Counted from the stretch's first letter, positions 1-6,031 are shown. The stretch is 11,722 bases of DNA from CAZSCF01 sp964636505 (GCA_964636505.1 CAZWRY010000018.1:1-11722); one strand, 5' to 3'. Translations and numbers: made by a program. The notes: a model not told the origin generated them from the letters alone.

Positions 1-98
1 CCTCCTTACTTTTGCCAGTAGAGTTGAGTGTATTTGACGGTGATAATTCACAAGAGGATATCACTTACGCACGGGACTTTGAAAACCAAGGATTTTAA
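1..98 (+). CDS. C-terminal end of an unidentified protein (partial)
   Basis: Reading from base 3, one plus-strand frame stays open for 31 codons and stops at TAA (96-98). The other two plus frames hit stops within the first 40 bases. The visible tail starts SLLLPVELSVFDG and ends RDFENQGF. Codon choice resembles the neighbouring genes, and the stop sits inside the outer arm of a terminator hairpin, as expected for a real gene end. The peptide is too short to assign a family. The 5' part lies outside the window. Confidence 0.55.
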   Translation, partial: SLLLPVELSVFDGDNSQEDITYARDFENQGF

Positions 99-145
99 AA
101 AAGCGAGAATACCTTTATGGCCATTCTCGCTTTTTGAATCCTTGG
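86..145 (+). terminator. Long composite terminator hairpin after the partial gene
   Basis: The inner stem pairs AAAAAGCGAGAAT (98-110) with ATTCTCGCTTTTT (123-135), a perfect 13 bp around a 12-nt loop, with the U-run inside the 3' arm. An outer stem adds CCAAGGATT (86-94) against AATCCTTGG (137-145), a perfect 9 bp. The inner stem alone looks like a classical intrinsic terminator. The outer arms are more than termination needs and overlap the stop codon of the upstream gene. Confidence 0.8.
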
Positions 146-165
146 ATAACAACTGGTTTAATATG

Positions 166-194
166 TTGACAAATGATTAAAACAATGCTAGAAT
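166..194 (+). promoter_or_regulatory. Strong sigma70-type promoter with extended -10
   Basis: TTGACA (166-171), a 17-nt spacer and TAGAAT (189-194) are preceded by TGC, giving an extended -10. The -35 is a perfect consensus and the -10 matches 5 of 6. Transcription should start near 201, leaving a leader of about 44 nt before the ATG at 245. It is one of the two best-matching promoters in the window. Confidence 0.8.
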
Positions 195-244
195 GTTCCG
201 TCAAGCTCAGTTATATAATAATTAAATAATAATAAGGAGGGAAT

Positions 245-625
245 ATGAGATCTTTAAAAAGACCAGAAATAACGAGAGAATTAATGAAGGTTTTTAAAGG
301 TAAGAAATATAACAATATATCTGCTATGATCACTCAATTCCAGTCTGGCGCAAGAGCCATTCTTCCAAAATGGGAAGATTCATTGATCAAGATCTTGGAA
401 TGTACCAGAGAAGATCTTAAAAAAATGTGGCCGGATGTCAGATTTCCTGGTGAAAAGATTCGCAAAAAGGTGCCCGAAGAATTACTTGAAAGCATGGAAT
501 TGGAGGTTAGCATTAAAGATCCGGCAGTTATTAAAATAAAACTGGGTGATTTCCGAGAATTATCACAAATACTGGAAAAATTAAAACAGCTCGGAATTGA
601 TCTGGAATTAAAAGTAAAGATATGA
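245..625 (+). CDS. Small protein with a possible degenerate Xre/Cro-type HTH; function unknown
   Basis: A 126-aa protein I do not recognise by name. Residues about 7-60 read like an Xre/Cro helix-turn-helix: two helical stretches, then QFQSGARAILPKWEDSLIKI and a leucine-spaced helix ending near KKMWPD. This recalls the usual 'SxxxxWExGxRxP...L.KI' ending of such domains, though the match is loose. Residues about 85-126 (from MELEVSIKDP to the end) are charged and could form a strand-helix-strand domain. No membrane segment or signal peptide is visible. The start is well fixed by AGGAGGG just upstream (235-241), one of only two strong SD sequences here. The gene is monocistronic, with its own promoter and terminator. 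It ends in TGA, unlike most neighbours. DNA binding is an inference. Confidence 0.75.
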   Translation: MRSLKRPEITRELMKVFKGKKYNNISAMITQFQSGARAILPKWEDSLIKILECTREDLKKMWPDVRFPGEKIRKKVPEELLESMELEVSIKDPAVIKIKLGDFRELSQILEKLKQLGIDLELKVKI

Positions 626-650
626 AAGTTTCATAAATAATATTTTTACG

Positions 651-687
651 AAAAGGCGGGCAGACCCATTGAGGACTGCCCGCTTTT
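651..687. terminator. Bidirectional terminator between convergent genes
   Basis: GCGGGCAG (656-663) pairs with CTGCCCGC (676-683) around a 12-nt loop. It is flanked by AAAA (651-654) and TTTT (684-687), so it works as an intrinsic terminator on both strands. It serves the 245-625 gene on the plus strand and the LCP-pth pair on the minus strand. Confidence 0.85.
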
Positions 688-700
688 AAAATACAAAAAG

Positions 701-1243
701 CTACAAAGATTTTTTTACTTCTTCCAGAACTTTTTCCAAAACATTTTTTATTATTTCCGATTCTTCATCGGAAAATTTTTGCAGGACAAAAACCTCCGCC
801 TTCGCCAAGGCTTCGGCGGACAAGTCCGAAGGTGAACCTGCTTTAATGCCAACTCCGATGCGGATGCGCTTGAATTTTTGGGTACCAAGTTTATCAATGA
901 TATTTTGCACGCCATTGTGTCCGGCGGAAGAGGAATCGGTAGCCAGACGATACTCTCCGAGCGCAATATCTTTATCATCATGAATAACCAGAATGTCGTC
1001 CGGAGACAGTTTATAGAAATTCAGAAAGCTCTGCACAGCTTCGCCAGACAAATTCATAAAGGTTTGGGGCTTCATCAAAGTGATTTCTTTGCTAGTCGAA
1101 ATATCGGCATTAAATTTTTTATTGAATTCAAATTCAGGAAAATTCAAATTTGCTTTTAATTTATTCAAAAACTCAAAGCCAACATTATGCCTGGTGCCAA
1201 AATATTTTTCTCCCGGATTGCCGAGGCCGATAATTAATTTCAT
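701..1243 (-). CDS. pth: Peptidyl-tRNA hydrolase
   Basis: A 180-aa cytoplasmic enzyme that cleaves peptidyl-tRNA released from stalled ribosomes, recycling tRNA. Family landmarks are complete: GLGNPG (6-11) with N9, RHNVG (18-22) with catalytic H19, MNLSG (63-67) with N64, HDD (88-90) with D89 and AGHNG (107-111) with N110, matching E. coli N10, H20, N68, D93 and N114. The usual GGHGGHNG loop reads SSSAGHNG, which I associate with Parcubacteria. After RIGVG the chain has about nine more residues than E. coli before FVLQKF, and this stretch (SPSDLSAEALAKAE) is encoded by a GC-rich palindrome. The gene follows the LCP gene after only 4 bases with no SD (upstream sequence all A/T), so it is probably co-transcribed and translationally coupled. 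Confidence 0.96.
   Translation of the reverse strand: MKLIIGLGNPGEKYFGTRHNVGFEFLNKLKANLNFPEFEFNKKFNADISTSKEITLMKPQTFMNLSGEAVQSFLNFYKLSPDDILVIHDDKDIALGEYRLATDSSSAGHNGVQNIIDKLGTQKFKRIRIGVGIKAGSPSDLSAEALAKAEVFVLQKFSDEESEIIKNVLEKVLEEVKKSL
793..832. repeat. GC-rich palindromic element embedded in pth
   Basis: Within an AT-rich gene this block holds overlapping inverted repeats: TCCGCC (795-800) with GGCGGA (815-820), CCTTCG (799-804) with CGAAGG (827-832), and GGAC-AA-GTCC (818-827). It coincides with the segment where Pth is about nine residues longer than E. coli Pth. That it is an inserted element is an inference; codon-neutral GC drift is the alternative. Confidence 0.5.
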
Positions 1244-1247
1244 AAAT

Positions 1248-2843
1248 TTATTTTTTATTAAAATTCAAACTTTCTTCATTGTCTCTGGAACTTTCCAAAT
1301 CTTGGATTGTGCCTTCTTCTATATTATATATTTCAGATAAATCTTTTCCAAGCACGATAATAATTGGCAAGTCGCTATTTTTATCGGTGCTTGATTTTTT
1401 TGCCGTTGCCAAACTTCTGATATTTTCCGGAACATTGGCAGCGGCTTCCGCCGGTAAAATTTTGATGAACTCATCCAGAGTGAACAGTTTTGTTCCACCG
1501 GTTAAATCATAGACCAGTGTTTTGCTGATGACTGTTTTTTCTGGGACACTTTTTACACTAATATTTTTGTAATTCAGATTAACATTCAAAAGCTTTTTGA
1601 TTTTTTCAGTTAAAGATGAGTCGCCGCTATTATTGACAAGAATGATTTGGGCATTCTCTTCGGAAATTTTTTCTTTTCTTCTTTTGATTTCATTGAGATC
1701 AAATATATTTTGAGCCAGTTCTTGAATTTCGCTGTAATTGCCAACTCGGGGCACCAAAGCCGAAGCGCCAACTGCTTCCCTGACACCGCGAGAGATTTTT
1801 AAAAGACTGTCTTTATTCCAAGCATCCAAAACCATGTTATTGATATTTTGCGTGTCTAGTTTTTTGGCCAATTCCAAAAAGCTGCCAACTTCCTCAATAC
1901 TTACATTGGTCTTCAGATTTTCACCTAAGGCATTCAAAAAATCATTAAGCACAAAAACATTTAAAAAAGTCCCAACAGAAAAGAATTTATTTTTAAATGA
2001 CTGCATCACCTGTTGTTGTCTTTTGGCTCGACCGAAATCTCCCTCCGGATCGCTATGTCTTTCGCGGGCGTATTTAAGTGCTGTGGCTCCGTCCATTTGG
2101 TGGAAGCCTTTTTCGAGTTCAAAAATCTCGTAGCTGTAATTTGGTCCCGGATAACTGGCATCGTAAAAATCCCTTTCGCTGATGATGTTAATGCCGCCGA
2201 TTGAGTCAACCATTTTTTGAAAACCATCAAAATTCAAAACGGCATAATAATTCATATCCAAATTAGTGATCTCTTTAATGACTTCCAAAAGGGGATTGAT
2301 TTGCTCTGTTTCGTTTTTGGGTGCAGAGCTGAGGCCATATTGATAAACGGAATTTATTTTGGTCCAAAAACGGGCGTTAGGAACCTCCACATACAAATCG
2401 CGGGGAATGGAAAGGAGCGCTACTTTGCTAGTCTTGGTGTTTATGCTCAGAATGATAATAGTGTCCGTTAGATATTGTCCCGGTTTGCCTTTTCCGGCAA
2501 TTCCCAAAAGAAGAACATTGATCCTGCCTGTGTCAGCGCCTTTTAAATCGGAAATAGAAGAGGGAGTAGTAAAAGATTTTATCGTGCCGAATAAAGATGA
2601 ATTTTCATCGGAAAGACTTACTTTTTTGCTGACAAAATTTACTTTATAGGCAACAAAAATTCCATAAGAAATTCCCAAAATAGCCAAAACTGTAAAAAAC
2701 AAAAGAATAATTTTTTTGGGCGTAATTTTTTTTGCGGAACTTGGCTTTTTAGCCAAGGAATCATAAAAATCTTCCCAACTCTTGAAGTTAGGGGGTAGTG
2801 TTTGTGAGAGATTGTTCCTCGGTTTTTCTTTTTGGCTGCTCAT
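1248..2843 (-). CDS. LytR-CpsA-Psr (LCP) family cell-wall glycopolymer transferase with LytR_C domain
   Basis: A 531-aa membrane-anchored protein. LCP enzymes transfer undecaprenyl-phosphate-linked glycopolymers onto peptidoglycan or protein at the outer face of the membrane. A cytoplasmic basic tail (1-44) precedes one transmembrane helix (about 45-65). The LCP domain spans about 107-285: RINVLLLG (107-114), LTDTI (125-129), the hallmark SIPRDLYV (145-152), KINSVYQYG (162-170), and an Arg-rich YARERHSDPEGDFGRAKRQQQ (258-278) with the phosphate-binding arginines. Residues about 397-510, from NAQIILVNNSGD on, fit a LytR_C domain, ending in a charged tail. It is first of a two-gene minus-strand operon with pth. 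The start has no SD and lies about 15 nt from the predicted transcription start, so the mRNA is nearly leaderless. The glycopolymer substrate cannot be read from sequence. Confidence 0.93.
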   Translation of the reverse strand: MSSQKEKPRNNLSQTLPPNFKSWEDFYDSLAKKPSSAKKITPKKIILLFFTVLAILGISYGIFVAYKVNFVSKKVSLSDENSSLFGTIKSFTTPSSISDLKGADTGRINVLLLGIAGKGKPGQYLTDTIIILSINTKTSKVALLSIPRDLYVEVPNARFWTKINSVYQYGLSSAPKNETEQINPLLEVIKEITNLDMNYYAVLNFDGFQKMVDSIGGINIISERDFYDASYPGPNYSYEIFELEKGFHQMDGATALKYARERHSDPEGDFGRAKRQQQVMQSFKNKFFSVGTFLNVFVLNDFLNALGENLKTNVSIEEVGSFLELAKKLDTQNINNMVLDAWNKDSLLKISRGVREAVGASALVPRVGNYSEIQELAQNIFDLNEIKRRKEKISEENAQIILVNNSGDSSLTEKIKKLLNVNLNYKNISVKSVPEKTVISKTLVYDLTGGTKLFTLDEFIKILPAEAAANVPENIRSLATAKKSSTDKNSDLPIIIVLGKDLSEIYNIEEGTIQDLESSRDNEESLNFNKK

Positions 2844-2857
2844 AAGAGAGATAAGAA

Positions 2858-2866
2858 TGCTATAAT
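2858..2866 (+). promoter_or_regulatory. Extended -10 element, likely lepB promoter
   Basis: TGC (2858-2860) directly precedes a perfect TATAAT (2861-2866). No -35 is seen 17 nt upstream, but extended -10 promoters can do without one. Transcription would start near 2873 with a leader of about 113 nt before lepB. It overlaps the opposing LCP -10. A weaker alternative is TTGCCA (2924-2929), 17 nt, TAGTCT (2947-2952). Confidence 0.45.
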
Positions 2867-2893
2867 CTTACCAATTTAAATGCCTTAAGTCAA
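2865..2893 (-). promoter_or_regulatory. Promoter of the LCP-pth operon
   Basis: On the minus strand TTGACT (2893-2888), a 17-nt spacer and TAAGAT (2870-2865) are preceded by TGG, giving a TGn extended -10. The start site would fall near 2858, about 15 nt before the LCP ATG. Confidence 0.6.
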
Positions 2894-2905
2894 AATTTGG
2901 CTTAA
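2885..2905. promoter_or_regulatory. 21-bp near-perfect dyad in the LCP/lepB divergent region; candidate operator or leader hairpin
   Basis: The 21-mer from TTAAGTCAAA to GGCTTAA matches its own reverse complement except at the centre and one off-centre pair. GCCTTA (2882-2887) and TAAGGC (2908-2913) add an outer inverted repeat. It overlaps the LCP -35, so a bound protein would block that promoter. If lepB transcripts start near 2873, the same sequence could fold as an RNA hairpin. Confidence 0.5.
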
Positions 2906-2962
2906 AATAAGGCTAAATTACCCTTGCCAAAAGGTCAAATTTCTGTTAGTCTGGAGGAAAGT

Positions 2963-2986
2963 TTGATTATTTTTTTGCAGCAATAA
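2963..2986 (+). other. Possible 7-codon leader ORF overlapping the lepB start
   Basis: GGAGG (2953-2957) sits 5 nt before a TTG codon (2963) that opens a 7-codon frame (LIIFLQQ with the TTG read as Leu). It ends in TAA (2984-2986), sharing an A with the lepB ATG (TAATG). The SD is 28 nt from the lepB ATG, too far to serve it directly, so it may act through this coupled leader. The TTG start and small size make this speculative. Confidence 0.25.
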
Positions 2987-3606
2987 TGACCGAAATAGAC
3001 AATAATTACAAAAAAGAGAGCTATTATGGTGTCGGAAGCTTTATTTTGGAGCTTTTGAAAATATTTTTTTTAGCCTTCATTATAATCATTCCTGTCAGGG
3101 TTTTTTTGTTTCAACCATTTTTCGTCCAGGGTGCATCCATGGAACCGAATTTTGAAGACAATCAATACCTGATTGTAAATGAGCTTGGCTACAAAGAAAC
3201 TAAAGTCGGAATAGCCAATAAAGACTTGCTTACTCTAAGTTCTTTTAAAAATCTTTCACGGGAAGATGTGGCCGTTTTTCGTTATCCGAAAGATCGCAGT
3301 AAATTTTTCATTAAAAGGGTTGTCGGCCTTCCGGGAGAAAAAATTGAAATCAAAAATAGCCAGATTAAAATTTTCAATGATGCCAATCCAGAAGGATTTA
3401 TTTTGGATGAATCTCAATATTTGCCGGCAACAGAAAAAACTTTTGGAGACCTGGTGATCACCCTCAAACAAAATGAATATTTTGTATTGGGTGATAACCG
3501 CAAAGCCAGTTCCGATTCAAGATTTTGGGGACCGGTGAACAAGGTGGACATAGTGGGCAAGGTCCTTTTGAGAGCTTGGCCGCTAAATAATATTAAGGTA
3601 TTTTAA
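2986..3606 (+). CDS. lepB: Signal peptidase I
   Basis: A 206-aa membrane serine protease that removes signal peptides from secreted proteins, cutting at the outer face. It has one N-terminal membrane helix (about 19-41). Box B, GASMEPNF (49-56), holds the nucleophile S51. Box D, IKRVVGLPGE (109-118), holds the Lys general base K110. Box E, GDNR (169-172) and SSDSR (175-179), completes the family pattern. The length is normal for the single-helix Gram-positive-like type. hisS follows after 17 bases, so the two are probably co-transcribed. No SD lies at usual spacing; the ATG was chosen because it precedes the membrane helix by a normal distance and no in-frame upstream start is better. Confidence 0.95.
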   Translation: MTEIDNNYKKESYYGVGSFILELLKIFFLAFIIIIPVRVFLFQPFFVQGASMEPNFEDNQYLIVNELGYKETKVGIANKDLLTLSSFKNLSREDVAVFRYPKDRSKFFIKRVVGLPGEKIEIKNSQIKIFNDANPEGFILDESQYLPATEKTFGDLVITLKQNEYFVLGDNRKASSDSRFWGPVNKVDIVGKVLLRAWPLNNIKVF

Positions 3607-3623
3607 TTTTTTCAATTAATCGT

Positions 3624-5057
3624 ATGGCCAAATCCAAACTTTTGAAAAACAAAAAAAAGTTGGCTACAAAAAAAATAAATACGTCTGTAAAGAAAAAAAC
3701 ATCTATGCAAAAGAAAGACAAGAAAAAAGAAACGAAAGAAACTGAGCTAATACTCCTGCAAACTCTCCGCGGCATGAAAGATATTTTACCTGAAGAGCAG
3801 CCTTTTTGGGAACAAGTGCGTCGGGTCTCAGAAAAGCTGGCGCGTGACTACGGTTATGTAAGAATAGACACTCCGCTGGTGGAATTTTCCAATTTGTTTG
3901 TGCGCGGAATAGGTGATGGTACGGATATCGTGGAAAAAGAAATGTATAACTTTGTAACCCGCGGCGGCGATAAGGTGGCTTTGCGTCCTGAAATGACGGC
4001 GGGAGTTGCCAGAGCCTTCATCCAGCATGGTATGAATGTTTGGACTAAGCCGGTCAAGCTTTTTTCAACCGGTCCGGTTTATCGCTATGATCGTCCGCAA
4101 GAAGGCCGTTATAGAGAACACTACCAAATCAATTATGATGCTTTTGGCGAACAAGATGCCATTTTAGATGCACAGGTGGTTCAAATGGCTTTTCGCGTTG
4201 TCCAAAATCTGGGTATTAAAGCGGCTCAAGTTCAAGTCAATTCTATCGGTTGCCCGGCTTGCCGCAAAGAATATCGGGAACTTTTGGTGAGCTATTTTGA
4301 ATCTCGCAGAAATAAATTGTGCCAAGACTGTAAAAGAAGATTAGAAATCAATCCGCTCAGGATCTTGGATTGCAAAGAAGACAAGTGCATGCAAGTGACT
4401 GTAACTGCGCCGCAATCCATTGATCATTTGTGCGAAGATTGCCGAACCCACTTCAAGAATCTGTTGGAATATTTGGACGAACTAGATTTGCCGTACACTA
4501 TCAATCCGCAACTGGTGCGCGGTTTAGACTATTACACGAAAACTGTTTTTGAAATTTGGTCCGGGCAAGAAGAGGGTCGCAAATTTTCCTTGGGCGGCGG
4601 CGGCCGTTATGACGGCCTCGTCAAATCACTTGGCGGAGAAGATACTCCGGCAGTCGGATTTGGTTTGGGAGTGGAAAGATTGATTATGGAAATGAAAAGA
4701 GTTCAAGCTAAGCCCTACAAGGCGCCGCGACCGAAAGTTTTTTTGGCGCAGCTGGGAGAATTAGCGAAAAAGAAAAGCTTGCGTCTCTTTTCCGATTTGG
4801 AAAAAAATGGAATTTTGGTAGCGGAAAGTTTTGGGCGCGGCAGTCTCAAGTCACAGCTCAGATCAGCTGACAAGTTGGGCGTGGAAATTACTTTGATTTT
4901 GGGACAGAAGGAAGCTTTGGATGAGACGGTCATTATCAAGAACATGAAAACTGGCGTGCAGGAAATAGCCAGCCTTGGAAAATTAGTTGATTTAATAAAG
5001 AAAAAATTAAAAGTGGACAACGTAGTTGTTTATCATGACAATAACAATCACGTATAA
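3624..5057 (+). CDS. hisS: Histidyl-tRNA synthetase with Lys-rich N-terminal extension
   Basis: A 477-aa class II synthetase charging tRNA-His. After LRGMKDILP (48-56) it shows LRPEMTA (120-126), motif 2 YRYDRPQEGRYRE (153-165), HisA RGLDYYTKTVFE (299-310), HisB GGGGRYDGL (324-332), motif 3 AVGFGLGVERL (343-353) and a C-terminal anticodon-binding domain (about 368-465). Eight Cys form four pairs in the insertion region (210/213, 233/236, 250/255, 270/273), the arrangement seen in many bacterial HisRS lacking the E. coli-type insert; zinc binding is plausible. Residues 1-41 form an extra tail with 17 Lys, predicted disordered and encoded by A-runs. No SD is seen at this ATG or at Met28, so the tail could be shorter. 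It lies 17 bases after lepB. Confidence 0.95.
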   Translation: MAKSKLLKNKKKLATKKINTSVKKKTSMQKKDKKKETKETELILLQTLRGMKDILPEEQPFWEQVRRVSEKLARDYGYVRIDTPLVEFSNLFVRGIGDGTDIVEKEMYNFVTRGGDKVALRPEMTAGVARAFIQHGMNVWTKPVKLFSTGPVYRYDRPQEGRYREHYQINYDAFGEQDAILDAQVVQMAFRVVQNLGIKAAQVQVNSIGCPACRKEYRELLVSYFESRRNKLCQDCKRRLEINPLRILDCKEDKCMQVTVTAPQSIDHLCEDCRTHFKNLLEYLDELDLPYTINPQLVRGLDYYTKTVFEIWSGQEEGRKFSLGGGGRYDGLVKSLGGEDTPAVGFGLGVERLIMEMKRVQAKPYKAPRPKVFLAQLGELAKKKSLRLFSDLEKNGILVAESFGRGSLKSQLRSADKLGVEITLILGQKEALDETVIIKNMKTGVQEIASLGKLVDLIKKKLKVDNVVVYHDNNNHV

Positions 5058-5066
5058 ATAATTTAC

Positions 5067-5163
5067 ACTTTTGCATTTGATTCTGTTAATCTGTGCTGCA
5101 GTGCGAAGCGGACAAGTTTTAGTCGCACTTCCGAGACAGATTATCATAATCAAATGCAAAAGT
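5067..5163. repeat. 97-nt long-stem hairpin between hisS and rpsU
   Basis: ACTTTTGCATTTGATT (5067-5082) pairs perfectly over 16 bp with 5148-5163. After a 4/4 internal loop, TAATCTGT (5087-5094) pairs with ACAGATTA (5136-5143), 8 bp. After a further asymmetric loop, AGTGCGA (5100-5106) pairs with TCGCACT (5123-5129), 7 bp, closing a 16-nt loop. No U-run follows either arm, so it is not a standard terminator. It may be an RNA element of the rpsU leader, a processing site or a miniature inverted-repeat element. Confidence 0.75.
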
Positions 5164-5180
5164 TATAGATAGATTAAAGA

Positions 5181-5207
5181 TATATATTTTAAAAATAAAA
5201 ATATATA
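5181..5207. repeat. AT-only inverted repeat in the rpsU upstream region
   Basis: TATATATTTT (5181-5190) is perfectly complementary to AAAATATATA (5198-5207) across a 7-nt loop. It is all A/T and weak, and could arise by chance in this composition. It lies between the large hairpin and the rpsU SD. I could not place a convincing rpsU promoter here; TATAGT (5204-5209) is a -10-like match without a -35. Confidence 0.3.
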
Positions 5208-5237
5208 GTCCAAAATTGTAAACCAAGCAGTAATTAG

Positions 5238-5246
5238 AGAGGAGGT
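5238..5246 (+). promoter_or_regulatory. Strong Shine-Dalgarno of rpsU
   Basis: AGAGGAGGT ends 5 nt before the rpsU ATG and closely matches the anti-SD complement. Of the genes whose start is visible, only this one and the 245-625 gene have a strong, well-placed SD. This settles the rpsU start and may carry regulation. Confidence 0.8.
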
Positions 5247-5251
5247 TTTTT

Positions 5252-5515
5252 ATGATCGAAGTTAAAAGAAAAGATAGAGAAACTTCTGAAAGTTTAATCA
5301 GAAGATTTGGACGCCGTGTACAGCAGAGCGGTGTTTTGGTGCAGGCCAGAAGATCAAGATTTCGCACCGAAGAAAAAAGCAAACGAGAAAAAAGAGAAGG
5401 TGCGATGTATAAAGTAAAAGTCAAAAAAGTCGTAGACAGGCTCAAAAAAATGGGCAAGTTTGATGAAGAAGAATTCAAAAACATTAAAAAGAAATTAGTT
5501 AAAAAGGAAAAATAA
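5252..5515 (+). CDS. rpsU: 30S ribosomal protein bS21
   Basis: An 87-aa basic protein of the small subunit, located near the anti-SD end of 16S rRNA and involved in initiation. The core is typical: IEVKRKDRETSESLIRRF, then RRVQQSGVLVQARR and a basic RFRTEEKSKREKREGAMYK stretch. The C-terminal part (about 56-87, ending KKKLVKKEK) makes it longer than E. coli bS21 (71 aa) and is rich in Lys/Glu, probably helical. It begins a two-gene operon, with yqeY starting 3 bases after its stop and a terminator after that, a pairing found in many bacteria. The upstream 190 bases contain the long hairpin and the strong SD, so control at the mRNA level is plausible. Confidence 0.93.
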   Translation: MIEVKRKDRETSESLIRRFGRRVQQSGVLVQARRSRFRTEEKSKREKREGAMYKVKVKKVVDRLKKMGKFDEEEFKNIKKKLVKKEK

Positions 5516-5518
5516 GCT

Positions 5519-5971
5519 ATGTCACTTAAACAAAAAATAACAGAAGACATCAAGGCGGCAATGAAAGAAGGCAATGCCTTGAAAAAAGATGCCTTGAGAA
5601 TGTTAGACTCAATGATCAAAAATACCGAAATTGAGAAACTGAAAAAAGAAGATGGTCTTTCTGATGCGGAAGTTATTGAAGTGGTGGCCAGAGCCATCAA
5701 ACAAAGACGCGACAGCGCCGCTCAATATGAAGCGGGCGGTCGAGCCGATTTGGCCGAGAAAGAAAAAAATGAAATAGAAGTTTTGTCCGTCTACATGCCG
5801 GCACAACTCAGTAAAGATGAAGTGAGAAGCGCAGTCAAAGAAGTCATTGCCAGTCTAGGCGCAACTTCAAAATCTGAAATGGGCAAGGTCATGGGCGCTG
5901 CTATGGCAAAACTCAAAGGCCAGACAGACGGCAATCTTGTTAAAAAAATTGTGGAGGAAGAGTTGCCATAA
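5519..5971 (+). CDS. yqeY: GatB/YqeY domain protein
   Basis: A 150-aa soluble helical protein of the YqeY family, which resembles the C-terminal tRNA-binding tail domain of GatB in the Asp/Glu-tRNA amidotransferase. Its exact role is not settled. Recognisable blocks are SLKQKITEDIKAAMK (2-16), KKDALRMLDSMIKNTEIEK, IKQRRDSAAQYEAGGRADLA, EIEVLSVYMPAQLS and MGKVMGAAMAKLKGQTDG near the end, covering the whole chain at normal family length. It is translated 3 bases after rpsU with only a weak AAGGA 10 nt upstream, so coupling to rpsU is likely. Confidence 0.92.
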   Translation: MSLKQKITEDIKAAMKEGNALKKDALRMLDSMIKNTEIEKLKKEDGLSDAEVIEVVARAIKQRRDSAAQYEAGGRADLAEKEKNEIEVLSVYMPAQLSKDEVRSAVKEVIASLGATSKSEMGKVMGAAMAKLKGQTDGNLVKKIVEEELP

Positions 5972-6002
5972 ATAAATATTACCAAAATTTTTCAACAAAT
6001 GA

Positions 6003-6031
6003 AAAAAGCGTTCGGTTTCCGAGCGCTTTTT
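6003..6031 (+). terminator. Intrinsic terminator of the rpsU-yqeY operon
   Basis: AAAAAGCGTTCGG (6003-6015) pairs with CCGAGCGCTTTTT (6019-6031) around a TTT loop, a 13-bp stem with one G-U pair and the U-run in the 3' arm. It lies 31 bases after the yqeY stop. Confidence 0.88.

Noticed and set aside
623..625. TGA recoding to Gly, as in Gracilibacteria/Absconditabacteria
   Set aside because: The conserved genes here carry no in-frame TGA. The only TGA ending a gene is at the unidentified 245-625 frame, where reading through adds just four codons after the TGA.
3600..3630. T-box riboswitch before hisS
   Set aside because: Only 17 bases separate lepB and hisS, and no T-box sequence or antiterminator is present.
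5067..5163. Reading the long hairpin as a hisS intrinsic terminator
   Set aside because: No U-run follows the 3' arm on either strand, and the stem is interrupted by internal loops.
5119..5700. 193-aa minus-strand open frame over rpsU-yqeY
   Set aside because: It is antisense to two clearly conserved genes, and its Ser/Phe/Leu-rich translation is typical of the complement of Lys/Glu-rich coding DNA.
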